From assembly GCA_023436305.1 (NCBI GenBank), contig JAEZJQ010000052.1:1-35130 (forward strand): 35,130 nt of DNA. Direction: 5' to 3'. Position 1 is the stretch's first letter. Each line of letters opens with the position of its first letter. Below, piece by piece: positions 22,706 through 31,524 of the stretch. The notes under the pieces are model-generated. The model saw nothing but the letters and a program-made list of their open reading frames with translations. It ran no database searches and was not told the origin of the DNA. The position numbers and the translations under genes were made by a program. Source of the DNA: Bacillota bacterium. Its GTDB lineage: Bacteria > Bacillota > UBA4882 > UBA8346.

Positions 22706-23566
22706 TTACTCCACCAAACGTAATTTCCCGACCAATCGTTCAAAAAAGCTTACACGGCTGACGGGTGCGGTCATTCCTTTGTTTAATAAATTGTCGGCTA
22801 TTTGATGAATGGACTGAGCGGCGGATGATTTGGGATAACCAATTATAAATGGCTGTTGTTCCTTGACTGCTTTCGAAACGATTGGATCCAACGGAATAAA
22901 GCCAATATTGGTTAATTCAACGCCCAAGAAACGTTGTGAAACGGTATTTAATCGATCAATGATTTGGTTTCCTTCGTTTTCGGTTCGAATCATATTGATG
23001 ACGACCCAGATCGGTGTTTTCTTATCGGCATTCGCAATTACTTTAATAACTCCATATGCATCTGTAATTGCGGTCGGTTCGGGAGTCGTGACGATAACTA
23101 CTTCACCGGCGGCCATCACAAATTTAAATACATTTCGGGATAGGCCGGCGCCAGTATCTATTAACATAATATCGGTCGATTTTTCAATTTCATTTAGATA
23201 CTCAAGACACCGTTCCAAATTTTTATCGCTCAAATTGGCCATTTTATAGAGTCCGGAACCACTGGTAACCACTTTTAAACCGGCCGGACCATCAATGATG
23301 ACCTCCGAAATTTGTTTTTCACCCAAAATGACATGCCCCAAATTAAATTGAGGGACCATCCCCAAAATTACATCCACATTGGCTAATCCTAAATCGGCAT
23401 CAATCAAGGTAACTCTGTTTCCAGATTGCGCCAAGGCTATTCCTAAATTTACCGCAAAATTAGTTTTACCAACGCCACCTTTACCGCTGGTTACCGCAAT
23501 CACGCGAGTCTGATTGCCGCGATTTTCTTTTACCATTTCTCTTAACCGTTCAGCCTGGTCAGCCAT
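22706..23566 (-). CDS. flhG: Flagellar number and placement ATPase FlhG (YlxH, MinD-like)
   Basis: 286 residues of the MinD/ParA family. The deviant Walker A motif is GKGGVGKTNFAVNLG (about 29-43), followed by DADLGLANVDVILG and DTGAGLSRNV. The N-terminus, ADQAERLREM, carries the DQAxxLR helix that in FlhG activates the FlhF GTPase. A C-terminal amphipathic segment with FERLVGKLRL fits membrane binding. FlhG controls flagellar number with FlhF and interacts with C-ring proteins FliM/FliY. It follows flhF by three bases, so translation is coupled. Confidence 0.95.
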   Translation of the reverse strand: MADQAERLREMVKENRGNQTRVIAVTSGKGGVGKTNFAVNLGIALAQSGNRVTLIDADLGLANVDVILGMVPQFNLGHVILGEKQISEVIIDGPAGLKVVTSGSGLYKMANLSDKNLERCLEYLNEIEKSTDIMLIDTGAGLSRNVFKFVMAAGEVVIVTTPEPTAITDAYGVIKVIANADKKTPIWVVINMIRTENEGNQIIDRLNTVSQRFLGVELTNIGFIPLDPIVSKAVKEQQPFIIGYPKSSAAQSIHQIADNLLNKGMTAPVSRVSFFERLVGKLRLVE

Positions 23567-23569
23567 TCA

Positions 23570-25036
23570 TTACCTCTTTAATTTATCGTTATTAATTCCC
23601 TTTTTTAATAATTGTGAAATCAATTTTTCCGGTTTGGCCACTTCAATATCATCCGGTACATTTTGGCCGGTGGTTAGATAGGAGATGGGTCTCCGGATCT
23701 TCCAGGCTAAACTGACCACCGGTCCCAATGATTCTGTTTCGTCAAGTTTGGTAAAGACCAAATGAGTGTAAGCGATCCGCGAGAAATTGGTGGCGATGCT
23801 CACCATATCTTGATACTTGGTGGTGGCGCTGACAACTAATAAAATCAAACCAATTTTAGAGTGGGACAGAAATTTCTTCAATTCATCCATCATCACTTGA
23901 TTATGAGGGCTGCGGCCCGCTGTATCGATCAGTATTAAATTGCAGTCCCGTAAATTTTGAATGGCTTGGTTAATATCCGACGGAGTATATACAACCTCAA
24001 CCGGGAGATTAATGATGTCGCCGTAAGTCTTTAAATGCTCCACCGCCGCGATCCGGTAAGTATCGATGGTAATTAATCCGACTTTTTTGCCTTCAAAAAG
24101 ATTAAAATTAGCGGCTAGTTTAGCAATGGTCGTGGTTTTGCCAACACCGGTGGGACCGATTAAGGCCATAATCTGCTGCTCACCGTTGGTGGAGGTTTGA
24201 ACCGGCTCCGAAAACATCAGCCGGGTCGTTAATACCTGCCGGCAATACTCGATCAATTCATTTTCCGAGATACCGGCCTCTTTTAAATAACTGGGGATTT
24301 GCGTCAGTAAATAATCGATAATTTCCCCTTCCATTCCGATTTGTTCAAGATACTGACGGAATTGTTCTTCGGAATCGGGCCTTTCTACAGTACTTTCGAT
24401 TACGGTGGTGGCGGATAAGGGTTTGGAAGCCACTTGCCGGATCAATTCCTTCACCTCGGCGATTTCTTCATGCAATGATTTTAAACCCGGTTCCGTTACC
24501 GGAATGGTCTCTTGTAAGTTGGATGGATTCGGAGTGAATGATGGGACAATTTCCGGAACGGGAAGTACCTTATTAACATACGACTCTGTATTGCTATACG
24601 GTACCGTATTGCCGTACGGAACTGTATTGCCGTAGGGGACCGGATTCATACCCGAGCGCGCTCCAGATGATATGGGTGGAATGGTTTGTAATACCGGGGC
24701 TGGAGTAACCGCCGGAATTTGAACTGCAACCGGCGGCTCCGGAGAACCCGTCCACAAGGTCTGGCCCGGCCCAACCACGTTTAAATCCGGTTTTTGGGGG
24801 AAAGTGGCGGACACAGCCGTTTCTAATTTCTCTTCATTCTTTTTCGCGGGCGCATTTTCCTGAATATTTTCATCGACAGCGGCAATCACTTCAAAACGAC
24901 GTTTCGCGAAAAAACCAAAAAAACCACCCTCTTTAAAAGGTTTGGTATGTAAGATAATCGCGTTTCGTCCCAAATCATTTTTGACTCTGGTAATGGCTTC
25001 CTGAATGGAGTCGGCTACATAACGTTTCACTTTCAT
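23570..25036 (-). CDS. flhF: Flagellar biosynthesis GTPase FlhF
   Basis: 488 residues, longer than the roughly 370 of B. subtilis because of a long B-domain linker. The N-terminal basic segment MKVKRYVADSIQEAITRVK is typical. A proline-rich low-complexity linker (about 60-185) includes VPYGNT-type tandem repeats (133-156). The NG domain follows: GPTGVGKTTTIAKLA (P-loop), DTYRIAAVEHLKTY, DTAGRSPHN and TKLDE. FlhF is an SRP-type GTPase that recruits the first flagellar parts to the assembly site and is stimulated by FlhG. It overlaps flhA by ATGA. Confidence 0.96.
   Translation of the reverse strand: MKVKRYVADSIQEAITRVKNDLGRNAIILHTKPFKEGGFFGFFAKRRFEVIAAVDENIQENAPAKKNEEKLETAVSATFPQKPDLNVVGPGQTLWTGSPEPPVAVQIPAVTPAPVLQTIPPISSGARSGMNPVPYGNTVPYGNTVPYSNTESYVNKVLPVPEIVPSFTPNPSNLQETIPVTEPGLKSLHEEIAEVKELIRQVASKPLSATTVIESTVERPDSEEQFRQYLEQIGMEGEIIDYLLTQIPSYLKEAGISENELIEYCRQVLTTRLMFSEPVQTSTNGEQQIMALIGPTGVGKTTTIAKLAANFNLFEGKKVGLITIDTYRIAAVEHLKTYGDIINLPVEVVYTPSDINQAIQNLRDCNLILIDTAGRSPHNQVMMDELKKFLSHSKIGLILLVVSATTKYQDMVSIATNFSRIAYTHLVFTKLDETESLGPVVSLAWKIRRPISYLTTGQNVPDDIEVAKPEKLISQLLKKGINNDKLKR
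24569..24640 (-). repeat. Four 18-base tandem repeats inside flhF
   Basis: Codons 133-156 of flhF encode VPYGNT, VPYGNT, VPYSNT and ESYVNK, a degenerate hexapeptide array in the proline-rich linker before the GTPase domain. The first units are nearly identical in DNA, suggesting recent expansion. Confidence 0.75.
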
Positions 25037-27114
25037 TGTTCCACACCTACCACCCCTACAGAATGAACTTCCACCTCGGAAATAATTTCATTGAAGGATA
25101 AAATCAATAATTTTGAGGATAACCTTTCGGTTAATCGACGGAAAGTCAGCCGGATTGAAGGTGAACAAAGCACAATGGGTTGAAAACCGTTTCCCGTCAT
25201 TTCTTTAATCAACACACCCAACCGGTCATAAAGTTTTTGAATCAACCGGGGATCGATCATATATCCGGCGGTATCCCTTGATTCTTTTTGGACTTTCAAC
25301 AACAATTGCTCCAAATTCGGATCCAGGGTGATTACCCGGACGATACCGTCATCCGCTTGGACCATTTTGGTAATTTGCCTGGCCAACGCCTGACGGACGT
25401 ATTCGGTTAAAATATCCTGATCTTTGGTTAACGGAGCGTAATCCGCCAAACTCTCCAAAATGGTGACCAGGTTTCGAATGGGAATCCCTTCCTTAAGCAA
25501 GTTCACCAGTATTTTTTGAATTTCACCGATGGACATCAAGCCGGGAGTCAGTTCGGTAACCACCACATTGTATTCTTCCTTGATGTTGTTGATCAACGAC
25601 TGTACTTCCTGCCGTCCAAGCAGTTCGTAAGCATGGGCCTTAATGACTTCCGTCAAATGAGTCGCTAAAACCGAGGGCGGATCAACCACCGTATACCCGG
25701 CGATTTCGGCCATATCCCGCTGGGTTTCCGGAATCCAGAGGGCCGGTAACCCAAAAGCAGGTTCGGTAGTGGGAATCCCTTCGATGGGTTCGCTGACGAT
25801 TCCGGGATCCATGGCCAAGAAATAATTCGGCATAATCTCACCCCGGGCCACGTCCACCCCTTTAATTTTGATAACATAAGCGATAGCGCCCAATTGCATA
25901 TTGTCGCGAATCCGGATGGGTGGTAGTACCATACCCAATTCCAACGCGGTTTGACGCCGAATCATTGTTACCCGTTCGAAAAGGTCGCCACCTTGATTGG
26001 GATCCACGAGTGGTATGAGCCGGTAACCAATCTCCAGTTCCATGGGGTCAACCTGCAATAAGGAACTGACATTTTCGGGCTTTTTGGCTTCTTCGGCCGC
26101 TTCGTCACCCGCTTCCACCCCATCCGGTCCGATAGAATCAGGTTTAGTGCGCTGTAGAATATATCCCAAAATTGCCACCAATCCGGCGACGATAAAAAAC
26201 GGCAGGGTAGGCATCCCGGGAATGATTCCAAAAAAAGCGATGAGTCCCGCCACAATATAAAAGATTCGGGGAAAAGCCAGGAGTTGCCGGGTTAAATCCA
26301 AACCCAGACTATCCTCGGACGCTGACCGGGTAACTAGGATACCAGTGGCTGTTGAAAGTAACAAAGCCGGTATTAATGTAACCAACCCATCACCAATGGT
26401 TAATAGTGAATATGTTACCAGGGCATCATTAAACTGCATGCCTTTCTGAAGCATCCCGATAATAAACCCGCCCACCAGATTGATGATGATGATTAAGATA
26501 TTGGCAATGGCATCCCCTTTGACAAATTTACTGGCGCCATCCATCGCCCCATAAAAATCGGCTTCCCGTTCAATTTCCCTCCGGCGGGTTCTGGCATCGG
26601 TCTCGTTAATCAAGCCGGCATTTAAGTCGGCATCAATACTCATCTGTTTTCCGGGCATGGCATCCAACGTAAACCTGGCCGCTACTTCTGCCACCCGCTC
26701 CGAACCTTTGGTGATGACCACAAATTGAATAATTGTCAGAATAATAAACAGTACAAAACCCACGATGGGATTGCCGCGGGCCATGACTTCCCCAAAAGCG
26801 TGAATTACATCTCCAGCCCGGGCTTCTGATAATATCAACCTGGCTGACGAAACATTTAAAGACAAACGAAACAGGGTGGTAATCAACAACAAAGTGGGAA
26901 ATACGGATAAGTCCAACCCTTTTCGGATATTCATCGTCAGCAAGATGACGACAAAAGCAATACAGATATTGATGGTGATTAAGAAATCCAAAATGAAGGG
27001 CGGTAGTGGAATGATAAACATGATCAGCACTAAAACCACGATCAGTACTACCGACATTTCACCGCTACGCAATAACTGTTTGGATAATGTGGTTGAATTT
27101 TCAGCCTGAGCCAT
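25033..27114 (-). CDS. flhA: Flagellar export apparatus protein FlhA
   Basis: 693 residues. About eight membrane helices fill residues 20-330. Conserved parts include LFRLSLNVSSARLIL and KGSERVAEVAARFTLDAMPGKQMSIDADLNAG (the FHIPEP region). A linker rich in acid and alanine near 335-355 leads to the large cytoplasmic domain (about 360-690) that docks chaperone-substrate complexes. FlhA forms the nonameric ring of the flagellar type III export gate and uses the proton motive force. It follows flhB after a 215-base gap with a promoter candidate. Confidence 0.97.
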   Translation of the reverse strand: MAQAENSTTLSKQLLRSGEMSVVLIVVLVLIMFIIPLPPFILDFLITINICIAFVVILLTMNIRKGLDLSVFPTLLLITTLFRLSLNVSSARLILSEARAGDVIHAFGEVMARGNPIVGFVLFIILTIIQFVVITKGSERVAEVAARFTLDAMPGKQMSIDADLNAGLINETDARTRRREIEREADFYGAMDGASKFVKGDAIANILIIIINLVGGFIIGMLQKGMQFNDALVTYSLLTIGDGLVTLIPALLLSTATGILVTRSASEDSLGLDLTRQLLAFPRIFYIVAGLIAFFGIIPGMPTLPFFIVAGLVAILGYILQRTKPDSIGPDGVEAGDEAAEEAKKPENVSSLLQVDPMELEIGYRLIPLVDPNQGGDLFERVTMIRRQTALELGMVLPPIRIRDNMQLGAIAYVIKIKGVDVARGEIMPNYFLAMDPGIVSEPIEGIPTTEPAFGLPALWIPETQRDMAEIAGYTVVDPPSVLATHLTEVIKAHAYELLGRQEVQSLINNIKEEYNVVVTELTPGLMSIGEIQKILVNLLKEGIPIRNLVTILESLADYAPLTKDQDILTEYVRQALARQITKMVQADDGIVRVITLDPNLEQLLLKVQKESRDTAGYMIDPRLIQKLYDRLGVLIKEMTGNGFQPIVLCSPSIRLTFRRLTERLSSKLLILSFNEIISEVEVHSVGVVGVEQ

Positions 27115-27176
27115 GATTGCCCCTATTCGTAAATGATATCGAATTATATGATACTATTTTAACATATTCTATAATA

Positions 27177-27205
27177 AAAATATCGGATCATTAACGTAAA
27201 ATCAA
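27177..27205 (-). promoter_or_regulatory. Possible internal promoter in the flhB-flhA gap
   Basis: In the 215-base gap (27115-27329), minus strand TTGATT (27205-27200) is followed after 17 bases by TATTTT (27182-27177), about 60 bases before flhA. The segment is A/T-rich, so this may be chance. No terminator or sigma-D promoter with correct spacing was found. Confidence 0.25.
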
Positions 27206-27329
27206 TAGATATTTAAAACTTTCCCAGAATTTTATTCGGGGTAATATGCCTAAAAACGAAGCACACCTTACCATAAGCGGTTCATTAACCCATTTTTTTC
27301 TTGAAATATACCCGTAACTATCATGGCGC

Positions 27330-28463
27330 TCATGCGTTTTTTTGTTTGAGACGGTAAACGAAGGCCAATACTTCAGCAACCGCCTGATATAGCTTTTCAG
27401 GAATAGCTTCACCAATTTTCACGGTTTTATATATGGCATGGGCTAACGGCTTGTTTTCAACTAATACCACGCCATTGGCTTGAGCGATCTCCCGGATTTT
27501 CTGCGCGATATAGCCTTCTCCTTTGGCAATCACGGTTGGGGCGGCCATACGGCCGGGTTCATACTTTAAAGCAATGGCCAAGTGAGTCGGATTGGTGATA
27601 ATGACATCGGCTTTCGGTACTTCCTGCATCATCCGCCGTTGGGCAATTTCACGTTGCCGTTGCCGGATTTTATTTTTTATCAATGGGTTGCCTTCGACTT
27701 GTTTAAATTCATCCTTGACCTCTTTTTTAGTCATTCGCAAGTTTTTACGAAGTTGCCAGCGCTGATAGATATAATCCATGATGGCCAGAATCAGCAAAAA
27801 AGCACATACTTTCAACGCCACTTGGAACACAATCGACCAAACCATGGCTCCGGTTTGAAGCACAGTCAATTTCGCGGTACCCACCAGCAGAAAAACCTTT
27901 GATTTGATAGTTGAATATGCAAAGTATAAAACAATTACCAGTTTCAAACACGATTTTACCAAATCAACCAAGCCTTGGGTACTGAACAACCGTTTAAATC
28001 CATTAATCGGATTTAATTTGCTGAATTTGGGACGTAACGTTTCCGTTGTATACAAAGGGCCGACTTGAATATAGTTAATCCCCACGGCGATTACAACAGC
28101 GCTTAATCCGATTGGTAAAAAAATGCGGAAAAAGAAGATAAGATGCTGTAGCAACATATGTCCCAAATTACTCTCCGTCAATTCCGTATTCAGGAACGAA
28201 GGGGATAAATTATTTTTTAAATACAACGAAATTTCATGATAGAACCATCCTCCGGCAACATTCAGCAACAAAAACATGGCAAACAAAACCACTACCGAAT
28301 TCAGTTCCATACTTTTGGCGACTTGGCCCTTTTTACGGGCATCTTGTTTGCGTTTTTCGGTAGCTTCTTCTGTCTTGTCGGAATCCGCGAAGAACTGCAG
28401 ATCAAACCGGAGTAACCCCGGTTCCGGTTCAGTTGTACCTGGAATCAGTTCTAACCAATCCAT
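27330..28463 (-). CDS. flhB: Flagellar export apparatus protein FlhB
   Basis: 377 residues. The N-terminal part has DSDKTEEATEKRKQDARKKGQVAKS, typical for FlhB. Four membrane helices lie in about 55-230, and the cytoplasmic domain contains the autocleavage site N291-P-T-H. It ends with VLAFVYRLKQ. FlhB cleaves itself between N and P, which switches export from rod-hook to filament substrates. The residues before DLQFFADSDK (about 20) are an N-terminal extension of a kind seen in Bacillota. GAGG lies 11 bases before the ATG. It follows fliR after 110 bases. Confidence 0.96.
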   Translation of the reverse strand: MDWLELIPGTTEPEPGLLRFDLQFFADSDKTEEATEKRKQDARKKGQVAKSMELNSVVVLFAMFLLLNVAGGWFYHEISLYLKNNLSPSFLNTELTESNLGHMLLQHLIFFFRIFLPIGLSAVVIAVGINYIQVGPLYTTETLRPKFSKLNPINGFKRLFSTQGLVDLVKSCLKLVIVLYFAYSTIKSKVFLLVGTAKLTVLQTGAMVWSIVFQVALKVCAFLLILAIMDYIYQRWQLRKNLRMTKKEVKDEFKQVEGNPLIKNKIRQRQREIAQRRMMQEVPKADVIITNPTHLAIALKYEPGRMAAPTVIAKGEGYIAQKIREIAQANGVVLVENKPLAHAIYKTVKIGEAIPEKLYQAVAEVLAFVYRLKQKNA

Positions 28464-28573
28464 TCGTCAATGTTCCTCATTTTTCATATATATCCCATTG
28501 GGTCCCCGGACAACAGGCGGTAAACCCGGACCAGCCATAAACGTTCTACGATATGTCATAGGCTAACGACAAC

Positions 28574-29359
28574 TCACATATGCATTTGTTTTAACATTTG
28601 ACGTAATGTGCCAAAAGCTTCACCGGAATTCCCAAAAATCGAAGCGATTAACATTACATATACCGGAATAAAAAAGATCAGCAATATGAAACCTAAAATA
28701 ATCTTTACCGAAAAACCAATGACGAAAACATTTACCTGCGGCACCAATTTGGCAATTATTCCAAGCGCCACATCCGTTAAAAAAACGGCGCCCACGATGG
28801 GAATCCCGATTTTAAATCCGAGATAAAACATGTTGGCAAAAGCTTTCACAAAAATTCCCACCGCTTCTTTTTTAAGAAAAAACATACCCGGTTTCACCAC
28901 TTCATAACTTTGAATCAATGATAAAATCAGAGTGTGGTGGCCATTCATCGCTAAAAAAATCATCGTCGCCAGAATATAATTAAATTGACCCATCACCGGC
29001 ATCTGCGCCCCGGTGTTCGGATCAATCACGTTCACTATCCCGAATCCCACGGATACATCGACAAAATACCCGCCGATCTGCACCGCATGAAAGACCAGAT
29101 TCACCATAAACCCCATGATTAAGCCAACTAATAATTCTTGAATCAAGGTAAAGATGGCCATCATCGTGTTAAAACGATTTAAATCCAAGTCGCTACGGAT
29201 ATAAGGGGCTACTACAAGCGCCAATGCCAGAGCAAATAATACCTTAACGTTGCCATGGATAACCCGGCTTTGAAAAATCGGGGCTGTTATCATTAACCCC
29301 GAAGTTCTGCAAAAACCTAATAAAATCTGCGTAAAAGTAAACCCAAAAAAAGTATCCAA
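28574..29359 (-). CDS. fliR: Flagellar export apparatus protein FliR
   Basis: 261 residues with about six membrane helices, including FGIVNVIDPNTGAQMPVMGQ and the C-terminal FFIPVYVMLIASIFGNSGEAF, as in FliR. It forms part of the FliPQR export pore at the centre of the MS ring. It starts at a TTG with GGTGA six bases upstream; this site overlaps the fliQ stop, indicating coupling. Confidence 0.95.
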   Translation of the reverse strand: MDTFFGFTFTQILLGFCRTSGLMITAPIFQSRVIHGNVKVLFALALALVVAPYIRSDLDLNRFNTMMAIFTLIQELLVGLIMGFMVNLVFHAVQIGGYFVDVSVGFGIVNVIDPNTGAQMPVMGQFNYILATMIFLAMNGHHTLILSLIQSYEVVKPGMFFLKKEAVGIFVKAFANMFYLGFKIGIPIVGAVFLTDVALGIIAKLVPQVNVFVIGFSVKIILGFILLIFFIPVYVMLIASIFGNSGEAFGTLRQMLKQMHM

Positions 29360-29365
29360 ATTTAT

Positions 29366-29641
29366 TCACCGAATAAACGTAAATTGATTTAAATTACCGA
29401 GTATCTTTGTGAAAAACGCCATTAAAGTATGTAGCATCCAAGGTCCGAAGATCACCATCGACACTAATACGGCGACAATTTTCGGAATAAACGATAGAGA
29501 CTGCTCGTTGATCTGAGTAGTGGCTTGGATGATACTGATTACCAATCCTACAACTAATCCGATCCCCAGCATCGGAGCCGAAACCATTAAGACCGTCAAT
29601 AAAGCTTCCCGGGCGACGGCAATCACGAAAGTATCCGTCAA
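29366..29641 (-). CDS. fliQ: Flagellar export apparatus protein FliQ
   Basis: 91 residues, the usual size, with two membrane helices (about 14-40 and 50-75) and the signature ISIIQATTQINEQSLSFIPK. It is a subunit of the FliPQR export pore. The start is a TTG with AAAGGTGG about ten bases upstream. It lies between fliP and fliR, as is standard. Confidence 0.95.
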   Translation of the reverse strand: MTDTFVIAVAREALLTVLMVSAPMLGIGLVVGLVISIIQATTQINEQSLSFIPKIVAVLVSMVIFGPWMLHTLMAFFTKILGNLNQFTFIR

Positions 29642-29659
29642 AGCCTTGCAACCACCTTT

Positions 29660-30529
29660 CTATCGAAAGCTTAAAATTAATGACCGTACTACCAAATGCC
29701 AGCCATCAACCATGATAAACAAAAGAATCTTAAATGGCAATGAAATCATAATCGGCGGCAGCATCATCATACCCATCGACATTAAGGTACTGGCGACGAT
29801 CATATCAATGACCAAAAACGGAACGAAAATCATAAATCCGATAGTAAAAGCAGTTTTTAGCTCACTCAATACAAAAGCCGGAATCAATACCTGGGTGGGA
29901 ATATCCTGCGGTTTTTCCGGCCGTTTCAGATGAGCTGCCCCGATGAACAACTTTAAATCCTTGGGACGAGTCTGTTTGTACATGAAATTTCGAATCGGTT
30001 CCATGGCCTTGGTAAAAGCGACCTCCTGGGTCAGCTTACCTTGTAGATAGGGTTGCAGTGCCGTATCATTTACTTTGGACCAGGTGCCCCACATAACAAA
30101 AACGGTTAAGAATATAGCCAGCCCGATCATTACTTGGTTGGGCGGCATTTGGTTCGTGCCGAGGGCTGTTCGGGTAAAGGACAGTACGATGACAATCCGG
30201 ATAAAAGAAGTCGTCATGATTAAAATAGCCGGAGCTAACGAGATTACTGTCAGCAGAAGCAAAATTTGTAGGCTCTGGGCTACTTCGGTAGGGCTTTGCG
30301 CGGAATCCACTCCGATTTGGATACGCGGGATGGGAAAAGTCTGCGGCGCGCCCCAGACTGTGTTCCCCACTCCGAATAATAAAAAAACACCGGTGAACAA
30401 AACGAAAAACCCTAAACGGAGACTAACGCGACTGTTATCTTTTCGCTTTTGGGTTGAGTAATTGCGCTCACAAACACCCGCGACATTTTTTTCTCTTGAG
30501 TTAAACATGCCGGTCAGAAATTTGATCAT
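29660..30529 (-). CDS. fliP: Flagellar export apparatus protein FliP
   Basis: 289 residues. The core has VISLAPAILIMTTSFIRIVIV, FTRTALGTNQMPPNQVMIGLAIFLT, IPAFVLSELKTAFTIGF and PFLVIDMIVASTLMSMGMMMLPP. There are four membrane helices. The protein is longer than the common 220-250 because about 38 charged residues precede the signal-like hydrophobic segment (39-60, ending VWGA). The start ATG overlaps the fliO stop (ATGA), and no better internal start is evident. FliP builds the five-subunit core of the export pore. The N-terminal extension is unusual but its effect is unknown. Confidence 0.95.
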   Translation of the reverse strand: MIKFLTGMFNSREKNVAGVCERNYSTQKRKDNSRVSLRLGFFVLFTGVFLLFGVGNTVWGAPQTFPIPRIQIGVDSAQSPTEVAQSLQILLLLTVISLAPAILIMTTSFIRIVIVLSFTRTALGTNQMPPNQVMIGLAIFLTVFVMWGTWSKVNDTALQPYLQGKLTQEVAFTKAMEPIRNFMYKQTRPKDLKLFIGAAHLKRPEKPQDIPTQVLIPAFVLSELKTAFTIGFMIFVPFLVIDMIVASTLMSMGMMMLPPIMISLPFKILLFIMVDGWHLVVRSLILSFR

Positions 30530-31080
30530 TCAGGGCCTCTACCTTTCGCCTTCCAGGCGCGGATTTTCTCTAAACCTTCCTGCAGCCGTTGCCGCCCGCC
30601 CGTGGCGTCGACATCAACGGCGCCGCGCGGATTAAGCCCATTGAGAATCGGACCGACCATCTGTGCAAATTTACCGTTTGGCGACTGATTGGTAGATGCT
30701 ACTTTCTCAAGTTCCGCGTAAAATACCGGATCATCAATTTCCTGCAACAAATTTAAGCCATGTTCCGAACTGCCGATGAGTAATACTTTTTCATGAACCA
30801 ATAATAGATAAAGATGGCGATTGGGTCCTAAAAAAAGACTCTCTGCCACCTTAACATGTTTTGCCTGTGAAATTCCAAGTTTTCCCGCAAAAAAACGGGT
30901 TGCCCAATAGGATAGAGCGACTACAACCAGCAAGGAGAACAAAGCCCATATCCATTGCCCACCCGTATTAAATTCAGATCCGGGATCGCTGTCAGTTTTT
31001 CCCAGAACCACTGCCGGTAGGAGAATCAACCCCGCAGCAATGAAAAGAAAAACTGCTTTAACCCGGCCATATATTTGCAA
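30526..31080 (-). CDS. fliO: Flagellar biosynthesis protein FliO
   Basis: 184 residues. A signal-like hydrophobic segment (about 9-27) is followed by an extracytoplasmic stretch of about 15 residues, a membrane helix (about 43-62, WIWALFSLLVVVALSYW), then a cytoplasmic domain. The latter has KHVKVAESLFLGPNRHLYLLLV, the FliO signature. FliO helps assemble the FliP ring. The TTG start has GGGAG ten bases upstream. The fliP start overlaps its stop. FliO is poorly conserved, so the call also uses position. Confidence 0.88.
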   Translation of the reverse strand: MQIYGRVKAVFLFIAAGLILLPAVVLGKTDSDPGSEFNTGGQWIWALFSLLVVVALSYWATRFFAGKLGISQAKHVKVAESLFLGPNRHLYLLLVHEKVLLIGSSEHGLNLLQEIDDPVFYAELEKVASTNQSPNGKFAQMVGPILNGLNPRGAVDVDATGGRQRLQEGLEKIRAWKAKGRGPE

Positions 31081-31141
31081 TGAAGTCGCTCCCTTTCTTT
31101 TATACTCGCTTACGATTTGCGCATGAGCGAGTTGGCTGCTG

Positions 31142-31504
31142 TTATGTTAAAACTTTACGAACCGCTTCCAAAACTCTTTCCGGCTGAAACGGTTTTACCA
31201 CAAAATCCTTGGCGCCCGCTTGAATAGCATCAATAACCATCGCTTGCTGCCCCATAGCGCTGCACATAATAATCATCGCATTTCCGTCGATTTTTCGTAT
31301 TTCCTTGACCGCGGTGATTCCATCCATATCGGGCATGGTAATATCCATGGTGACCAAGTCCGGACGTAACTCCTTAAACTTTTCAACCGCTTTAACACCA
31401 TCCTCCGCTTCCCCGACGACCTCATAACCGCCTTTTCGTAAAATGTCCTTAATCATCATTCTCATAAAAGCCGCATCATCAACAACTAGTACCTTATTCC
31501 CCAC
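31142..31504 (-). CDS. cheY: Chemotaxis response regulator CheY
   Basis: 120 residues, a single receiver domain. The acid pair is D9-D10, the phosphorylated aspartate is D54 in VTMDITMP, the switch residue is S82 and the conserved lysine is K104 in VVKPF. CheY-P binds FliM and FliY at the motor switch. The GTG start has GGGGGA seven bases upstream. It lies between fliN and fliO, as in Bacillus where cheY follows fliY. Confidence 0.95.
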   Translation of the reverse strand: MGNKVLVVDDAAFMRMMIKDILRKGGYEVVGEAEDGVKAVEKFKELRPDLVTMDITMPDMDGITAVKEIRKIDGNAMIIMCSAMGQQAMVIDAIQAGAKDFVVKPFQPERVLEAVRKVLT

Positions 31505-31524
31505 GTCAAATCCCCCTTTAGGAA

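Noticed and set aside
27180..27220. CCGATAT in the flhB-flhA gap as a sigma-D -10
   Set aside because: The TAAA that would serve as -35 is about 25 bases away rather than 15, so spacing is wrong.
27266..27332. 21-codon frame overlapping the flhB stop
   Set aside because: Very short, no ribosome binding site, no family.
28467..28559. 30-codon open frame between fliR and flhB, in frame with flhB and stopped one codon before its ATG
   Set aside because: No ribosome binding site and low-complexity content; it could be a decayed upstream extension of flhB, but nothing supports expression.
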